The position numbers and the translations under genes are program-made. From positions 1 to 64,000 of the forward strand of contig JAGVLO010000009.1 in assembly GCA_020049775.1 (NCBI GenBank): a DNA stretch of 64,000 nt. The letters are read 5' to 3'. Shown here one piece after another: positions 18,021 to 26,476 of this stretch (positions are counted from its first letter, which is position 1; the number at the start of each line of letters is the position of its first letter). This stretch comes from Alphaproteobacteria bacterium. Lineage in GTDB: Bacteria > Pseudomonadota > Alphaproteobacteria > Rickettsiales > SXRF01. Below the pieces are notes generated by a model. The model was given only the letters and a program-made list of their open reading frames with translations. It did no database searches and was not told the origin of the DNA.

Positions 18021-19246
18021 GACCCCGCTATTGTTTTAGGCAGGTTCTCGTTCGAACCACTGCCTGCCAGTAATATTTCACAGATACACTTTGCCGCCGT
18101 GCCGTTACCAAATGGATTTTCCACCTGTCGCCACGATTCACGCTTGCTCGGGTTACGGTAAAAACTTGCCACATGGTGCAGGATGCTGCCTTTTTCAGTG
18201 CCGGCAAGAATACCTATGCCTGCCTCGACTACCTCGGGACGTTCGGTCGTATCGCGCAGAATCAGCACGGGAATGTGCAACGCCACCGACTCTTCCTGAA
18301 TGCCACCTGAATCGGTCAGCACCAGCCACGCATGCTGCATCACCCACAGGAACAGCGGATACGAAAGCGGCTTTAGCAGGTGCAGGCGCGAAATAGTATT
18401 ATCGGCGCTGTCGCCAATCACATTATGGATAGCGGCGCGTATCTTCGGGTTCGGGTGAATTGGCCAGACCACCAGCATATCTTCGTATTTCTCCAGCAGC
18501 TCTTTAATCGCCGACGTAATCTGCATGACATTGGATGCCTGATTCTCGCGACGGTGCATGGTAACCATGACAATTTTTTTCTGTTCATGCTGGCCGATAA
18601 TATCCTTGAGGAACTGGTATTCGCTATTCTGTGCGGCCTGCAGGTATTTAGGCAGGCGCTCAATGCCAAGGCGCGTTGCCTCAATGATAGTGTTTCCCAC
18701 GACATGGATTTTTTCCTTGGCGATACCTTCTGCCAGCAAATTCTTTTGCGCACGCTGCGTCGGTGCAAAATGCCAGCGTGCGAGGCGCGCCATCATTACG
18801 CGGTTCATTTCCTCAGGGAATGGATTATACTCATTATGCGAACGCAAGCCTGCCTCGACATGTGCAATCGGCACCTGATGGTAAAACGCTGCCAGCGCCC
18901 CCATCAGCCCGCTGCTGGTATCGCCATGCACCAATACGGTGGAAGGACTCGCACTAACGATTAACTCTGAAATCTTGTTCAGAAGCTCACCGCTGAGTGT
19001 GGACAGATCATGCCCAGGGTTATAAGGTTTTTCAGGGTACAAAATATGGTTGCGCTGAAGATCGACAATGTAATCCGGCTTGATATCAAAAAATTCATAT
19101 TGCGGCATTGCCAGTTCGTTATGCTGGCCGGTATGCAGCAATAACGGATCAATGCCCCGCTGCCTCAGTTCATAATAAATCGGCGCCATCTTTATGATTT
19201 CCGGCCGCGTACCCATGACCATGAGTATTCTGGGTTTGATGCTCAT
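18017..19246 (-). CDS. wecB: UDP-N-acetylglucosamine 2-epimerase
   Basis: The enzyme interconverts UDP-GlcNAc and UDP-ManNAc, giving a ManNAc donor for surface polysaccharides. I chose the ATG at 19246, which gives MSIKPRILMVMGTRPEIIKM and overlaps the preceding stop by four bases. Family blocks are LLHTGQHNELA, VLVHGDTSSGLMGALAAFYH, HVEAGLRSHNEYNPFPEEMN and LTDSGGIQEESVAL. The last two hold the catalytic His, Glu and Asp residues. Its place inside the synthase operon suggests that ManNAc, or a sugar derived from it, is a building block of the polymer. Confidence 0.95.
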   Translation of the reverse strand: MSIKPRILMVMGTRPEIIKMAPIYYELRQRGIDPLLLHTGQHNELAMPQYEFFDIKPDYIVDLQRNHILYPEKPYNPGHDLSTLSGELLNKISELIVSASPSTVLVHGDTSSGLMGALAAFYHQVPIAHVEAGLRSHNEYNPFPEEMNRVMMARLARWHFAPTQRAQKNLLAEGIAKEKIHVVGNTIIEATRLGIERLPKYLQAAQNSEYQFLKDIIGQHEQKKIVMVTMHRRENQASNVMQITSAIKELLEKYEDMLVVWPIHPNPKIRAAIHNVIGDSADNTISRLHLLKPLSYPLFLWVMQHAWLVLTDSGGIQEESVALHIPVLILRDTTERPEVVEAGIGILAGTEKGSILHHVASFYRNPSKRESWRQVENPFGNGTAAKCICEILLAGSGSNENLPKTIAGS

Positions 19247-20253
19247 AGGGCAACCCCGTCGATGCAAGCCGTACCGGCGCTATTCCCCATTTTGCTGAGC
19301 TTCCACTCAATATGCTGCAGCGCTGCCTCTTCCATCACGTTCCAGAATTTACGGTCGCTGTGATGTATCATCATATTGCGCCAGCAGGATGCCGTATCAG
19401 AATCACCCACCGCCAGCGAAATAACCGCAAGTAAACCCCACGGGTAATTCTGGTTCAGTTTTGCGAACCATTCCTTGCGGTGGCTGCGAATCCACTCTTT
19501 GTATTTTTCGACCAGTATTTTCTTGTCTTCAAATACATATGGCATAGAGAAAATATAGGCGACCTTATCGGGATAAAATTCTTTTTCGGTGCGTGGCTGC
19601 GTGGTTATCAGGCACTGAGCGCTGTCCGTGGGGTTGAACACCTTCAATATGCCCTGATGCAATTTTTCGGCCTTTTGGGCATATTGCTTTGACTTGCTGT
19701 GCTGGCCAAGGCGTTTTGCGTCTTTCGATATGTTTTCAAACGCCGTGTATATCTCGATATTATCCATCAGCAGCCCCACCGGCAGTGCCTGCGAAATATG
19801 GTAAATGCCTGATTCCTTGTTATAGAGCTTTTCAAGCTGCTCTTCTGCCTTCTTTGCGCTTTCCTGCCACGCTGCGGGCAGGCCTTCACGCGGGGCAAGT
19901 GAATATAAAAGCTGTATCCAGATAGCCAGCATAGCGTCGTCGGCATCGGCCTCGGCATAAGATTTCCATTGTTTGTTTTCATCGAGCTTGTAGCGCTCAA
20001 ACAAACCGTCCGGCTTCTGAATTTTAAGCATCCATTCTACCCACGCCATCGCAGGCTTACGGATGGAAAGTCCAGCATCTTTTGCCATCAGCAGTGCCTT
20101 CATGGCAAAATACGGATCAACCACGCCGCTGCCATGCCATGTCACGATAGCGCCATCCGGCTCCTGATATTTCGACAGGTCAAAATCTGCCGCCATAGCC
20201 GCTGCAGGCTGCGTCGCAAGCAATAATGAAACCAGCAGGCCGCGCATTTTCAT
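19243..20253 (-). CDS. Exported (alpha/alpha)-barrel-like protein, possible glycosidase
   Basis: This is a 336-residue protein with a signal peptide (MKMRGLLVSLLLATQPAAAM). The mature part is helical with repeated Trp- and Asp-rich segments, such as WVEWMLKIQKPDGLFERY and EADADDAMLAIW, as in six-hairpin glycosidases of the (alpha/alpha)6 type. The start at 20253 overlaps the preceding stop (ATGA) and removes 16 improbable residues. In cellulose-type systems a periplasmic hydrolase of this fold (BcsZ, family GH8) trims the polymer, and this gene occupies the same position. The catalytic residues are not certain, and no activity is proven. Confidence 0.65.
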   Translation of the reverse strand: MKMRGLLVSLLLATQPAAAMAADFDLSKYQEPDGAIVTWHGSGVVDPYFAMKALLMAKDAGLSIRKPAMAWVEWMLKIQKPDGLFERYKLDENKQWKSYAEADADDAMLAIWIQLLYSLAPREGLPAAWQESAKKAEEQLEKLYNKESGIYHISQALPVGLLMDNIEIYTAFENISKDAKRLGQHSKSKQYAQKAEKLHQGILKVFNPTDSAQCLITTQPRTEKEFYPDKVAYIFSMPYVFEDKKILVEKYKEWIRSHRKEWFAKLNQNYPWGLLAVISLAVGDSDTASCWRNMMIHHSDRKFWNVMEEAALQHIEWKLSKMGNSAGTACIDGVAL

Positions 20254-21347
20254 GCTACCGCGCTTTCTGGCGTGATTACCAGCGCACGCTCCAGCGCCCA
20301 CACACTGCCATACACTATTGTACCCGTAGTCACCGCAACTACCGGAGCAGTTACCGTTGTAAGCAATAACTCCGTGCCGATGCTGTTTCCCGAACCAATG
20401 ATGATTTGCTCTTCGGCAATTACCGGGCCTTTTATTTTGCAGCCGTTACCCGTCGTGATGTTACCGGTACTGACGGCGGAACCTTCGATGCAGACTTTGT
20501 CTTCAAGCGTGAGGTTGCGGTTGCTTTTTACGCTACCCTTGATGAATGAGCCACGGCCGATGATGATATCCTGCGTGGCGATGATATCGCCTTCGAAATA
20601 GCTGTTTTCCGGCAGGGTAATGCTGCCGTCAATCACCCAGCGGTTATTGTATTTAAAGCTGATGTTGGGTGGCTCGGCCAGTGGCTGCAGTGTGTTTTTG
20701 TCCCATGTGGTTATATGCGCGAGTGTTTCTTCACCGAATACAAGCATGGGCGCCGAAATACGTTCGAACTCGCACTGCTCTGCCAACTGCATCATGCCAT
20801 CTGCCGACGCGCGGCCATACAGTCGGCATTCCTTGCCAACCTTCAGCGCCTTTGCACTATGCACCCAGCGCAGCAGCGTGCATGACTTATCGAGTACGAT
20901 ATTTCCTTCTGCGAGCAGAGCGCGGTAATGACCATCTGCAGCGGCAGTGATGTCTTCCGTGCTATAAATTTCGCGGTCGAAAGAATAACGCGCCGGAAGT
21001 TTCAGGGGAGCCGTGGAAATAATAACCTTCTGCGTGGAAAGCGCTGTTTTCTCAAGCATGCTGAATTCGGGTGCGTTATCGCGCCCCAATACCTGAAACG
21101 GCGCGCCGTCAGCAAAATTGCCTTCCTGAAAGGCAACACCTTCGGCCAGCACATGATGGAAATTTTCGCCAAACTGCTTTTGCAGGTAGCTTTTAAAGCC
21201 GTTGGCAAAATGGCGTATGTCGGTGTCGTATTCCTGTACAATCCGCAGCGGCTTGTTATCGGTGGGATACGCAAATTCCAGAATAGCCGGAAGCAGCGGC
21301 AGCATAAAAAGCAGCAATGTAATAAGCAGGAATACCAGCAAACTCAT
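20250..21347 (-). CDS. Membrane-anchored polymer-forming (bactofilin-like) protein
   Basis: This is a 365-residue protein with one N-terminal membrane segment (residues 3-25, rich in Leu) and a long C-terminal half of short beta repeats. Examples are GDIIATQDIIIGRGSFIKGS, then VKSNRNLTLEDKV and GNITTGNGCKIKGPVIAEEQ. These are typical of the polymer-forming cytoskeletal (bactofilin) beta helix. Bactofilins localise wall and polysaccharide enzymes; here the anchor would place it beside the synthase. The gene overlaps its upstream neighbour by four bases. The call rests on the repeat pattern. Confidence 0.75.
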   Translation of the reverse strand: MSLLVFLLITLLLFMLPLLPAILEFAYPTDNKPLRIVQEYDTDIRHFANGFKSYLQKQFGENFHHVLAEGVAFQEGNFADGAPFQVLGRDNAPEFSMLEKTALSTQKVIISTAPLKLPARYSFDREIYSTEDITAAADGHYRALLAEGNIVLDKSCTLLRWVHSAKALKVGKECRLYGRASADGMMQLAEQCEFERISAPMLVFGEETLAHITTWDKNTLQPLAEPPNISFKYNNRWVIDGSITLPENSYFEGDIIATQDIIIGRGSFIKGSVKSNRNLTLEDKVCIEGSAVSTGNITTGNGCKIKGPVIAEEQIIIGSGNSIGTELLLTTVTAPVVAVTTGTIVYGSVWALERALVITPESAVA

Positions 21348-22624
21348 GACAGCCCCGTTGTTGTTCCGGCACTGCGGAAGCGGTCAGTCTTCTTCCATAC
21401 CACCGCTCTTTTACGCGAACGGAAAATCTGGAACAAGCTTGCCTGACAGACAGACACCATGCTGATAAAAAAATTTATCTGGTTGAGCGGCAAAAGGCGT
21501 ATGCGGTTTTTGCTGCGGTCAAGATAGGCAGCCGTTGCGATTTCAAAGAAGGCGGCAAAATTTCCCACAGCGCCGTATGACGCAACCATCATCAGCGCCA
21601 GCGGTCCCATAATAATATTGTTCTCGCCAAGGTAAAACAACAAGATGGCGATAATCCAGCCCACCAGCATCACCAGCGACATGGCATACACGCCAAGCAG
21701 CAGCATGCCGTCAATGCGCTGCGACGGGCGCATTTTTTCATTGTTCAGGCACTTCATGGCGTAACGCCCAAGCGTCTGGTTATGACCCTTGGCCCAGCGC
21801 TTGATCTGGTGAATGCGTACCGGCCATGTTTCCGGCGCTTCTTCAAAACATTCCGAACGGTTCTGGTACACCGACTTCCAGCCTTTAAGCACGGCGCGGT
21901 AAGTAATATCGGTATCTTCCGCCAGTGTATCATCCAGCCAGCCGCCCACGTCCTTTAGTGTGGCAATCCTCACACCGCCCACCGTGCCGCCATACTGCGG
22001 CACAAGATTTAAATTCATGCGTGCCTGCTGATCCACCTGATAGCCGCCTGCGCGCTCAAGGTCCATCAGGCGTGTAAGCAGGTTGGTGGCGAGGTTGATA
22101 GGCACTACGCGCCCCATCACCAGCCCTACCTCGGGGTCAAAGAACGGCGCTGCCAATTGTTTGATCAGCCCACGGCCAGGAATATAGTCGGCATCGAATA
22201 CGATGATAATATCGCTGCTAACACGCAAGGTGGCGTCTTTCAGTGCCGGCGCTTTGCCGCCAATGCCTTCCTGCCGGTGAAACGGGATAATCAGGTCGGG
22301 GAAACGTGCAGCAAAATCATCGACAATCGCAGCCGTATTATCTTTTGAGCGGTCATTAACAACAATCACCTTGAGTTTTTCGCGCGGGTAATGCACCTGT
22401 GTCAGCGCCTGCAGCGAATCCGCTATCACCGCTTCTTCGTTATGTGCGGGGACAAGAATGGTGACGCTCGGCCAGTCGGCTACATCGACATTAATGTAAG
22501 GCTGGCGCTGCTTGCCGAAAAGACGGTTCAGAGTGAAATAGTAATGCCGCACCGTATAGACGATGATCAGCAGCACGATTGCCACCAGCAGGATTTTCAG
22601 TAATGCCACAATAAAATAATACAT
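21344..22624 (-). CDS. Family 2 polysaccharide synthase (glycosyltransferase)
   Basis: This is a 426-residue processive-type glycosyltransferase of the BcsA/PgaC/hyaluronan-synthase group. One N-terminal membrane span is followed by the GT-A domain with the full motif set: VTILVPAHNEE, VVNDRSKDNT (first Asp), VFDADYIPG (DxD), LAEDTDITYR (catalytic Asp) and QIKRWAKG (Q-x-x-R-W). About four C-terminal spans follow. It is the first gene of six overlapping genes, so it is very likely the polymerising enzyme of that system. The polymer is unknown; ManNAc content is suggested by the co-transcribed epimerase. Confidence 0.92.
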   Translation of the reverse strand: MYYFIVALLKILLVAIVLLIIVYTVRHYYFTLNRLFGKQRQPYINVDVADWPSVTILVPAHNEEAVIADSLQALTQVHYPREKLKVIVVNDRSKDNTAAIVDDFAARFPDLIIPFHRQEGIGGKAPALKDATLRVSSDIIIVFDADYIPGRGLIKQLAAPFFDPEVGLVMGRVVPINLATNLLTRLMDLERAGGYQVDQQARMNLNLVPQYGGTVGGVRIATLKDVGGWLDDTLAEDTDITYRAVLKGWKSVYQNRSECFEEAPETWPVRIHQIKRWAKGHNQTLGRYAMKCLNNEKMRPSQRIDGMLLLGVYAMSLVMLVGWIIAILLFYLGENNIIMGPLALMMVASYGAVGNFAAFFEIATAAYLDRSKNRIRLLPLNQINFFISMVSVCQASLFQIFRSRKRAVVWKKTDRFRSAGTTTGLS

Positions 22625-22967
22625 TGAGAAAACTAAAGTTTATTTGACCCTACCATGATGTGGCAAACCGATTAACAAAGGCCGAAAAACTCGTTAAGAA
22701 ACTCAGAACAACACGCAAAAAGTCAGGGCTTTCTGCAGACTGTGGATAACTTATAACCGGCGAGGGGCGCTTGGTATCCCATAAACCCTGCCATGTCAAT
22801 GAATATTAAAGAATATTAAGGTATGCATCAAGCTCGCCAAAGGCTTGATAAAATGGCTTATAAGTCAGGAGTATGCGAATATCCGGCCTATAAAATCAGC
22901 AATTTATATACCTCTGTAAAAACATGTTATTTTTTGATTATCAACAATAAACGGTATAAAATACCCT
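22625..22967. other. Intergenic promoter region, AT-rich
   Basis: This 343-base stretch separates the divergent polysaccharide operon and an orphan gene, so it should hold both promoters. It is AT-rich at the right end and contains two copies of GAATATTAA one base apart (22801-22819). No coding sequence or structured RNA was recognised. Confidence 0.5.
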
Positions 22968-23975
22968 ATGACAAAAAATGATAAAGACTCAGCGCGCTAC
23001 ATTGTGCGCAACGTGCAGTACCCGCAATCGGAGGCATACTCCGTTGCCTGCCAAAGCATTGCCGACAAGCTTTATTCCCGAAACTTCAGGGATCTCTACA
23101 GCTTTATTGATCACACCGCCGAGCATATGCGCGATAAACGCATTGCGCTGCGCGGCAACAACCCTGACCCCGACGATGATTACGCACTGCCGCGTACCAG
23201 CGCCTTCATGGCGACACCACATCTGGAAATGCAGGAAAACAGGCTGTGGAAAGCGTTCAAGGCCTTCCGCAAGATGCTGCCGGGCGATACATCAGCCGTG
23301 TACCGCGCGGCATTTTACGACGAACGCGGTGAAAAACCGCTCAAGCTTACCGAGATAAGCAACCTCGTTCCACACCTTCGCAAACACAAGGACACGTGGC
23401 CGTTGCCACTCAATGAAATGGATGCGGGCGGCGCGAAAGTCGAGCATTACGACATGCAGGGTCAGGTGGTGCGCGACAACCATATGCTGATTCACCCTAT
23501 CTACAGCAACAATGAGGAAACAGAAGCCAAGCTGCGCGATCACCTTACCCCGCGCCTGCTGGAAACAATGGCGCGCATGGAACCTATCGTCAGCCGTGCC
23601 AATGAAAACTTCCGCAAGGCCATGGACCGCGAGCTGTCACCAAAAAAACGCGAAGCCGCCGCCTATGATTGCTATGCGCTGCTTTCCCACTCGGTACGCA
23701 TGGAACGTGGCACCGCCACCATGGCGCGCATCGCACTGGATTATCTCAGCAACAAAATCGGCTTTGAAGTACCCTACACCAAAGAGGATGTTGACCTCAA
23801 CACCACCGCGCTATTCACCAACCCCAAGGATTTCACGCGCCTTGCCATGCAGCCTGTGGACGGCGCACATCCCTTTTTTGATGACAGCATTACCGGACAG
23901 GAAGTGCGGCAGTGGCAGAAAAATATCATCCGCCAGCGCCAGACCGCCGAAAAAGACAAAAACCGCGGCGGTTGA
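22968..23975 (+). CDS. Orphan cytosolic protein, unrecognised
   Basis: I do not recognise this 335-residue protein. It has no signal peptide or membrane span, is predicted largely helical, and is rich in Arg, Asp and His. A conspicuous block is SHSVRMERGTATMARIALDY near residue 245, which could be an active-site or binding segment. The gene follows an AT-rich promoter region and converges on a YaiI-family gene with a four-base gap. Codon use is like its neighbours, so it is a real gene. A link to the type IV secretion system as an effector is possible but unsupported. Confidence 0.7.
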   Translation: MTKNDKDSARYIVRNVQYPQSEAYSVACQSIADKLYSRNFRDLYSFIDHTAEHMRDKRIALRGNNPDPDDDYALPRTSAFMATPHLEMQENRLWKAFKAFRKMLPGDTSAVYRAAFYDERGEKPLKLTEISNLVPHLRKHKDTWPLPLNEMDAGGAKVEHYDMQGQVVRDNHMLIHPIYSNNEETEAKLRDHLTPRLLETMARMEPIVSRANENFRKAMDRELSPKKREAAAYDCYALLSHSVRMERGTATMARIALDYLSNKIGFEVPYTKEDVDLNTTALFTNPKDFTRLAMQPVDGAHPFFDDSITGQEVRQWQKNIIRQRQTAEKDKNRGG

Positions 23976-23979
23976 GACA

Positions 23980-24423
23980 TTACATTTTCTGAATAAGCAT
24001 ATCCAGCGATTGAAGAAACTGGGAGCGGTCCTTTTTGGAAAAGGCCGGATTGAATCCTTTTATGTCGCCAGTCTCACGCAAATGGGCATTGAGGGCGCGC
24101 ATGGACAAAGCCGAGCCGATATTCTGCGAAGTAAATACATGACCTGCCGAATTCAGCGCCTTGCAGCCCTTGTCCAGACAGCGGGCCGCGAGCTGGATAT
24201 CGGACGTCACAACAATATCATTCGTGCCGGCATGCTCTACAATCCAGTCGTCCGCAGCGTCGAATTGCGCACCTACGACCACTTGCCTGACATTGGGTGC
24301 GGCGACAGGGCGCATCCCCTGATTGCTCACCAGCGTCACCTGTAATTTATAGCGCGCCGCTACCCGCAGAACTTCTTCTTTGACAGGACAGGCGTCGTTA
24401 TCCACAAAAAGCTGTATGGGCAT
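23980..24423 (-). CDS. YaiI/YqxD family (DUF188) protein
   Basis: This is a 147-residue member of the DUF188 family, which has a PIN-like nuclease fold and unproven function. Hallmarks are FVDNDACPVKEEVLRVA at the N-terminus, NDIVVTSDIQLAARCLDKG in the middle and FSKKDRSQFLQSLD at the end. The acidic residues expected of a PIN-like active site are present. It overlaps the stop of the GIY-YIG gene upstream and so is probably co-transcribed with it. Confidence 0.93.
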   Translation of the reverse strand: MPIQLFVDNDACPVKEEVLRVAARYKLQVTLVSNQGMRPVAAPNVRQVVVGAQFDAADDWIVEHAGTNDIVVTSDIQLAARCLDKGCKALNSAGHVFTSQNIGSALSMRALNAHLRETGDIKGFNPAFSKKDRSQFLQSLDMLIQKM

Positions 24424-24680
24424 TAGCTGCTTACCGCAATCGTCGCCGCCAATTGCAGTTTCCGGTCTCTTCCAAATGATTTGATTTCAGCCTCCCGTTT
24501 CAAGGCGCTGCTTTTTGTATCGTGAAGCTCGGTATAGAGGATGTGATAGGGCGCGCGGCCGCGTGTGTATTTCGCGCCCGTGCCTTTTTCATGCTTGGCG
24601 ATACGGGTCTCCATATCGGTGGTGATGCCGGTATAGAGCGTTTTATCCGCGCATTGTAAAATATAGACCGTCCAGGGCAA
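24423..24680 (-). CDS. GIY-YIG domain protein
   Basis: This is a short single-domain GIY-YIG protein of the UPF0213 type (85 residues). The fold signature is WTVYILQCADKTLYTGITTD, where the usual GIY and YIG triplets appear as VYI and YTG. It is followed by Arg in METRIAKHEKG, and the acidic residue lies in LKREAEIKSF. Members are presumed structure-selective nucleases. It is the first gene of a pair with the DUF188 gene. Confidence 0.92.
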   Translation of the reverse strand: MPWTVYILQCADKTLYTGITTDMETRIAKHEKGTGAKYTRGRAPYHILYTELHDTKSSALKREAEIKSFGRDRKLQLAATIAVSS

Positions 24681-24790
24681 ATGCCGCTCCTTAAATTTGT
24701 GATCACCAAAGAATGGTCATAATATTATATATATTTCAATTGATTATTAAATAAGAAAAATTTCTCCTTGCTATTTGCCGACTAATTCAA

Positions 24791-24806
24791 GAATATGTAC
24801 ATATTC
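24791..24806. promoter_or_regulatory. Perfect 16-bp palindrome, candidate operator
   Basis: GAATATGTACATATTC is its own reverse complement. It ends 26 bases before the ATG of the UmuD/LexA-like gene, in an AT-rich region where the promoter should be. It is not an exact LexA box of E. coli, Bacillus or the usual alphaproteobacterial GTTC-N7-GTTC type. Autoregulation is an inference. Confidence 0.55.
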
Positions 24807-24832
24807 AAACTTGATTTATTGGAATAGCCGTT

Positions 24833-25444
24833 ATGTCGCAGTGGGGAGGATCAAGAAAAGGCGCTGGCCGTAAAAAAGGCAGCCCTAACCAGCCCAAATC
24901 AGAAGTCATCGCTTTTACTGGCAAACGCGGGGGAGCGCGCCCCGGCAGCGGCCCTAAAAGCAAGTACGGCGAACCGACTAAGGCGCTGCGTATTCCCGCC
25001 AGCATGGAACAGTCTGTCATGAACTATGTCGAGCATAAGGGCTTCAACCTGCCTGTGTATGCCATGAAAGTTCCCATGGGACTTATGAAGGCCAGCATCG
25101 ATTATGTGGACCGCACCCTGAACCTCAATGAGCTTATCAGGCATCCCGACAAGACGTTTTTTCATCCGGTGGAGGGAGATTCTATGGAACCTACCGTATT
25201 TGCCGGTGACCTTGCCATGATTGATGGGGGCATCGAAGCCATGCACGGAGATGTGGTGCTGGCTTCCATTGACGGCAATCTGGCGCTAAAGCGCCTTGTG
25301 AAGCTGCGCAACCGTGTCTGGCTGGAATCGGATAACAAAAAATACGATCCGATTATTCTGGACGCCGAACTGGAAAACATTATCTGCGGCGTGATGCTTG
25401 TGTCGATCCGGCCCATCAGCACGAATCATATTAAATCATTCTAG
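24833..25444 (+). CDS. UmuD/LexA-like S24 serine peptidase with basic N-terminus
   Basis: This is a 203-residue protein whose C-terminal 125 residues match the UmuD/LexA self-cleaving fold. The catalytic serine is Ser117 in PVEGDSMEPTVFAGDLAMID and the lysine is Lys153 in LALKRLVK, 36 residues apart. The usual Cys-Gly or Ala-Gly cleavage site appears as Met82-Gly83, at about the same distance from the serine as in UmuD. The N-terminal 80 residues hold two Gly/Arg/Lys motifs (GGSRKGAGRKKG and GGARPGSGPKSK) that look like AT-hook-style DNA contacts. There is no umuC next to it. It may be a regulator or a polymerase accessory factor. Confidence 0.85.
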   Translation: MSQWGGSRKGAGRKKGSPNQPKSEVIAFTGKRGGARPGSGPKSKYGEPTKALRIPASMEQSVMNYVEHKGFNLPVYAMKVPMGLMKASIDYVDRTLNLNELIRHPDKTFFHPVEGDSMEPTVFAGDLAMIDGGIEAMHGDVVLASIDGNLALKRLVKLRNRVWLESDNKKYDPIILDAELENIICGVMLVSIRPISTNHIKSF

Positions 25445-25457
25445 AAAGGAAATATTT

Positions 25458-25526
25458 ATGCCCGCACTACGCTCACTACGCCGCCTGCTGTTCCTGCTGC
25501 AGTCACCAGGGCCGATATTAAGGTAG
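25458..25526 (+). CDS. Possible 22-residue peptide
   Basis: A 22-codon open frame begins with ATG seven bases after AGAAAGGA, just behind the UmuD-like gene. The product (MPALRSLRRLLFLLQSPGPI plus two residues) is basic and hydrophobic. It could be a small membrane peptide or chance; only the ribosome binding site supports it. Confidence 0.3.
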   Translation: MPALRSLRRLLFLLQSPGPILR

Positions 25527-25550
25527 GAGTGCTACATTATAGCAGGAAAA

Positions 25551-25625
25551 TGGTGCTGCTGAGAGGAATCGGACCTCCGACCCCGTCATTACCAATGACG
25601 TGCTCTACCACTGAGCTACAGCAGC
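25551..25625 (-). tRNA. tRNA-Thr (anticodon GGT)
   Basis: Read on the minus strand, the sequence folds as a cloverleaf. The acceptor is GCTGCTG/CAGCAGC with encoded CCA. The D arm contains AGCTCAGTGGTAGAGC, the anticodon stem CGTCA/TGACG encloses the loop TTGGTAA, and the T arm contains GGTCCGATTCC. The anticodon GGT reads ACC and ACT threonine codons. Confidence 0.96.
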
Positions 25626-25818
25626 GTATCCATTTCTCCGGTACAAGCCAGTATGTTGCACCTGAAGGCAAAATCAGGCGCGGAAAATGCCACAGCTAAC
25701 CCCCAATGGCAAGTCCTGATTGCTATTGGTTGAATAATCTAATAGATAATTGCGCAATTCTGATAGTTTATACAAAATGAATGCTGTGAAAACAGCACTT
25801 TAAAATATTTAGGACGCA

Positions 25819-25989
25819 ATGAACCATTCCGAACCAACTGCAGGTAGCTCCGCGCAGGAAAAGCTGTCCGGCGGAGACAACGAAAAGACCGCAAAGGAAA
25901 AGCGGCTGGCGGATGCCTTGCGCAAAAATTTGCTGCGCCGTAAAGCGTGCGCCAAGACAGGCGACAACCCCGCTGAAGGCAGCAGGTAA
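25819..25989 (+). CDS. Small basic protein, 56 residues
   Basis: A 56-codon gene with an AGGA ribosome binding site five bases upstream. The product is hydrophilic, with the segment RLADALRKNLLRRKACAKTG. This resembles short basic proteins (ADALRxNLxRRK pattern) that are common in Alphaproteobacteria, often near murA. The function is unknown. It is followed after eight bases by another charged small gene, so the two may be co-transcribed. Confidence 0.65.
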   Translation: MNHSEPTAGSSAQEKLSGGDNEKTAKEKRLADALRKNLLRRKACAKTGDNPAEGSR

Positions 25990-25996
25990 CCGCGCC

Positions 25997-26305
25997 ATGA
26001 AGCATGTTTTCCTTACTAAAAAAGAAAAGAAAAAACTACAGAACAAGAAAAACCGCCACCAGCAGGAGCTGTATAATATCGTACGCCTGCAGCGGCTGGA
26101 CGAAGACCGCGTAGAGGCGCTGGAAGAAGACCGCAAACCCAAGCGCAACCGAGAGGGAAAACAAAAAAAAGAAGACGGGGACGACAAGGTCTGGAGCGAA
26201 AAAATGGTTACCATACGCAACAGGCTGACCAATAAAAAGCGCGACTCAAAGGAACGCTGGAACCGCTTTGCAGGCACGTCTGATGCCGGCAGCCGCGGGT
26301 TATAA
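25997..26305 (+). CDS. Highly charged small protein, unrecognised
   Basis: This is a 102-residue protein of extreme Lys/Glu/Arg/Asp content, for example FLTKKEKKKLQNKKNRHQQE. It is predicted as a long charged helix without membrane segments. I chose the ATG at 25997 because the longer frame overlaps the preceding small gene in a different frame. The function is unknown; an RNA- or DNA-binding role is plausible from the charge only. Confidence 0.6.
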   Translation: MKHVFLTKKEKKKLQNKKNRHQQELYNIVRLQRLDEDRVEALEEDRKPKRNREGKQKKEDGDDKVWSEKMVTIRNRLTNKKRDSKERWNRFAGTSDAGSRGL

Positions 26306-26476
26306 AACAACACCGCATTATCCAATTGATATTATTGACTATAAACGCCCATAGCGAGCCATTGCCCCGGTCGCATTAATCTTTTGCCTCCGAGCTGCAG
26401 GATTGCCTCGCAAAAAACACGCCTTATCGCTTGAAACTGCCAGCAAAATCGCTAGGATTGCGCCCTCTGATTAACC

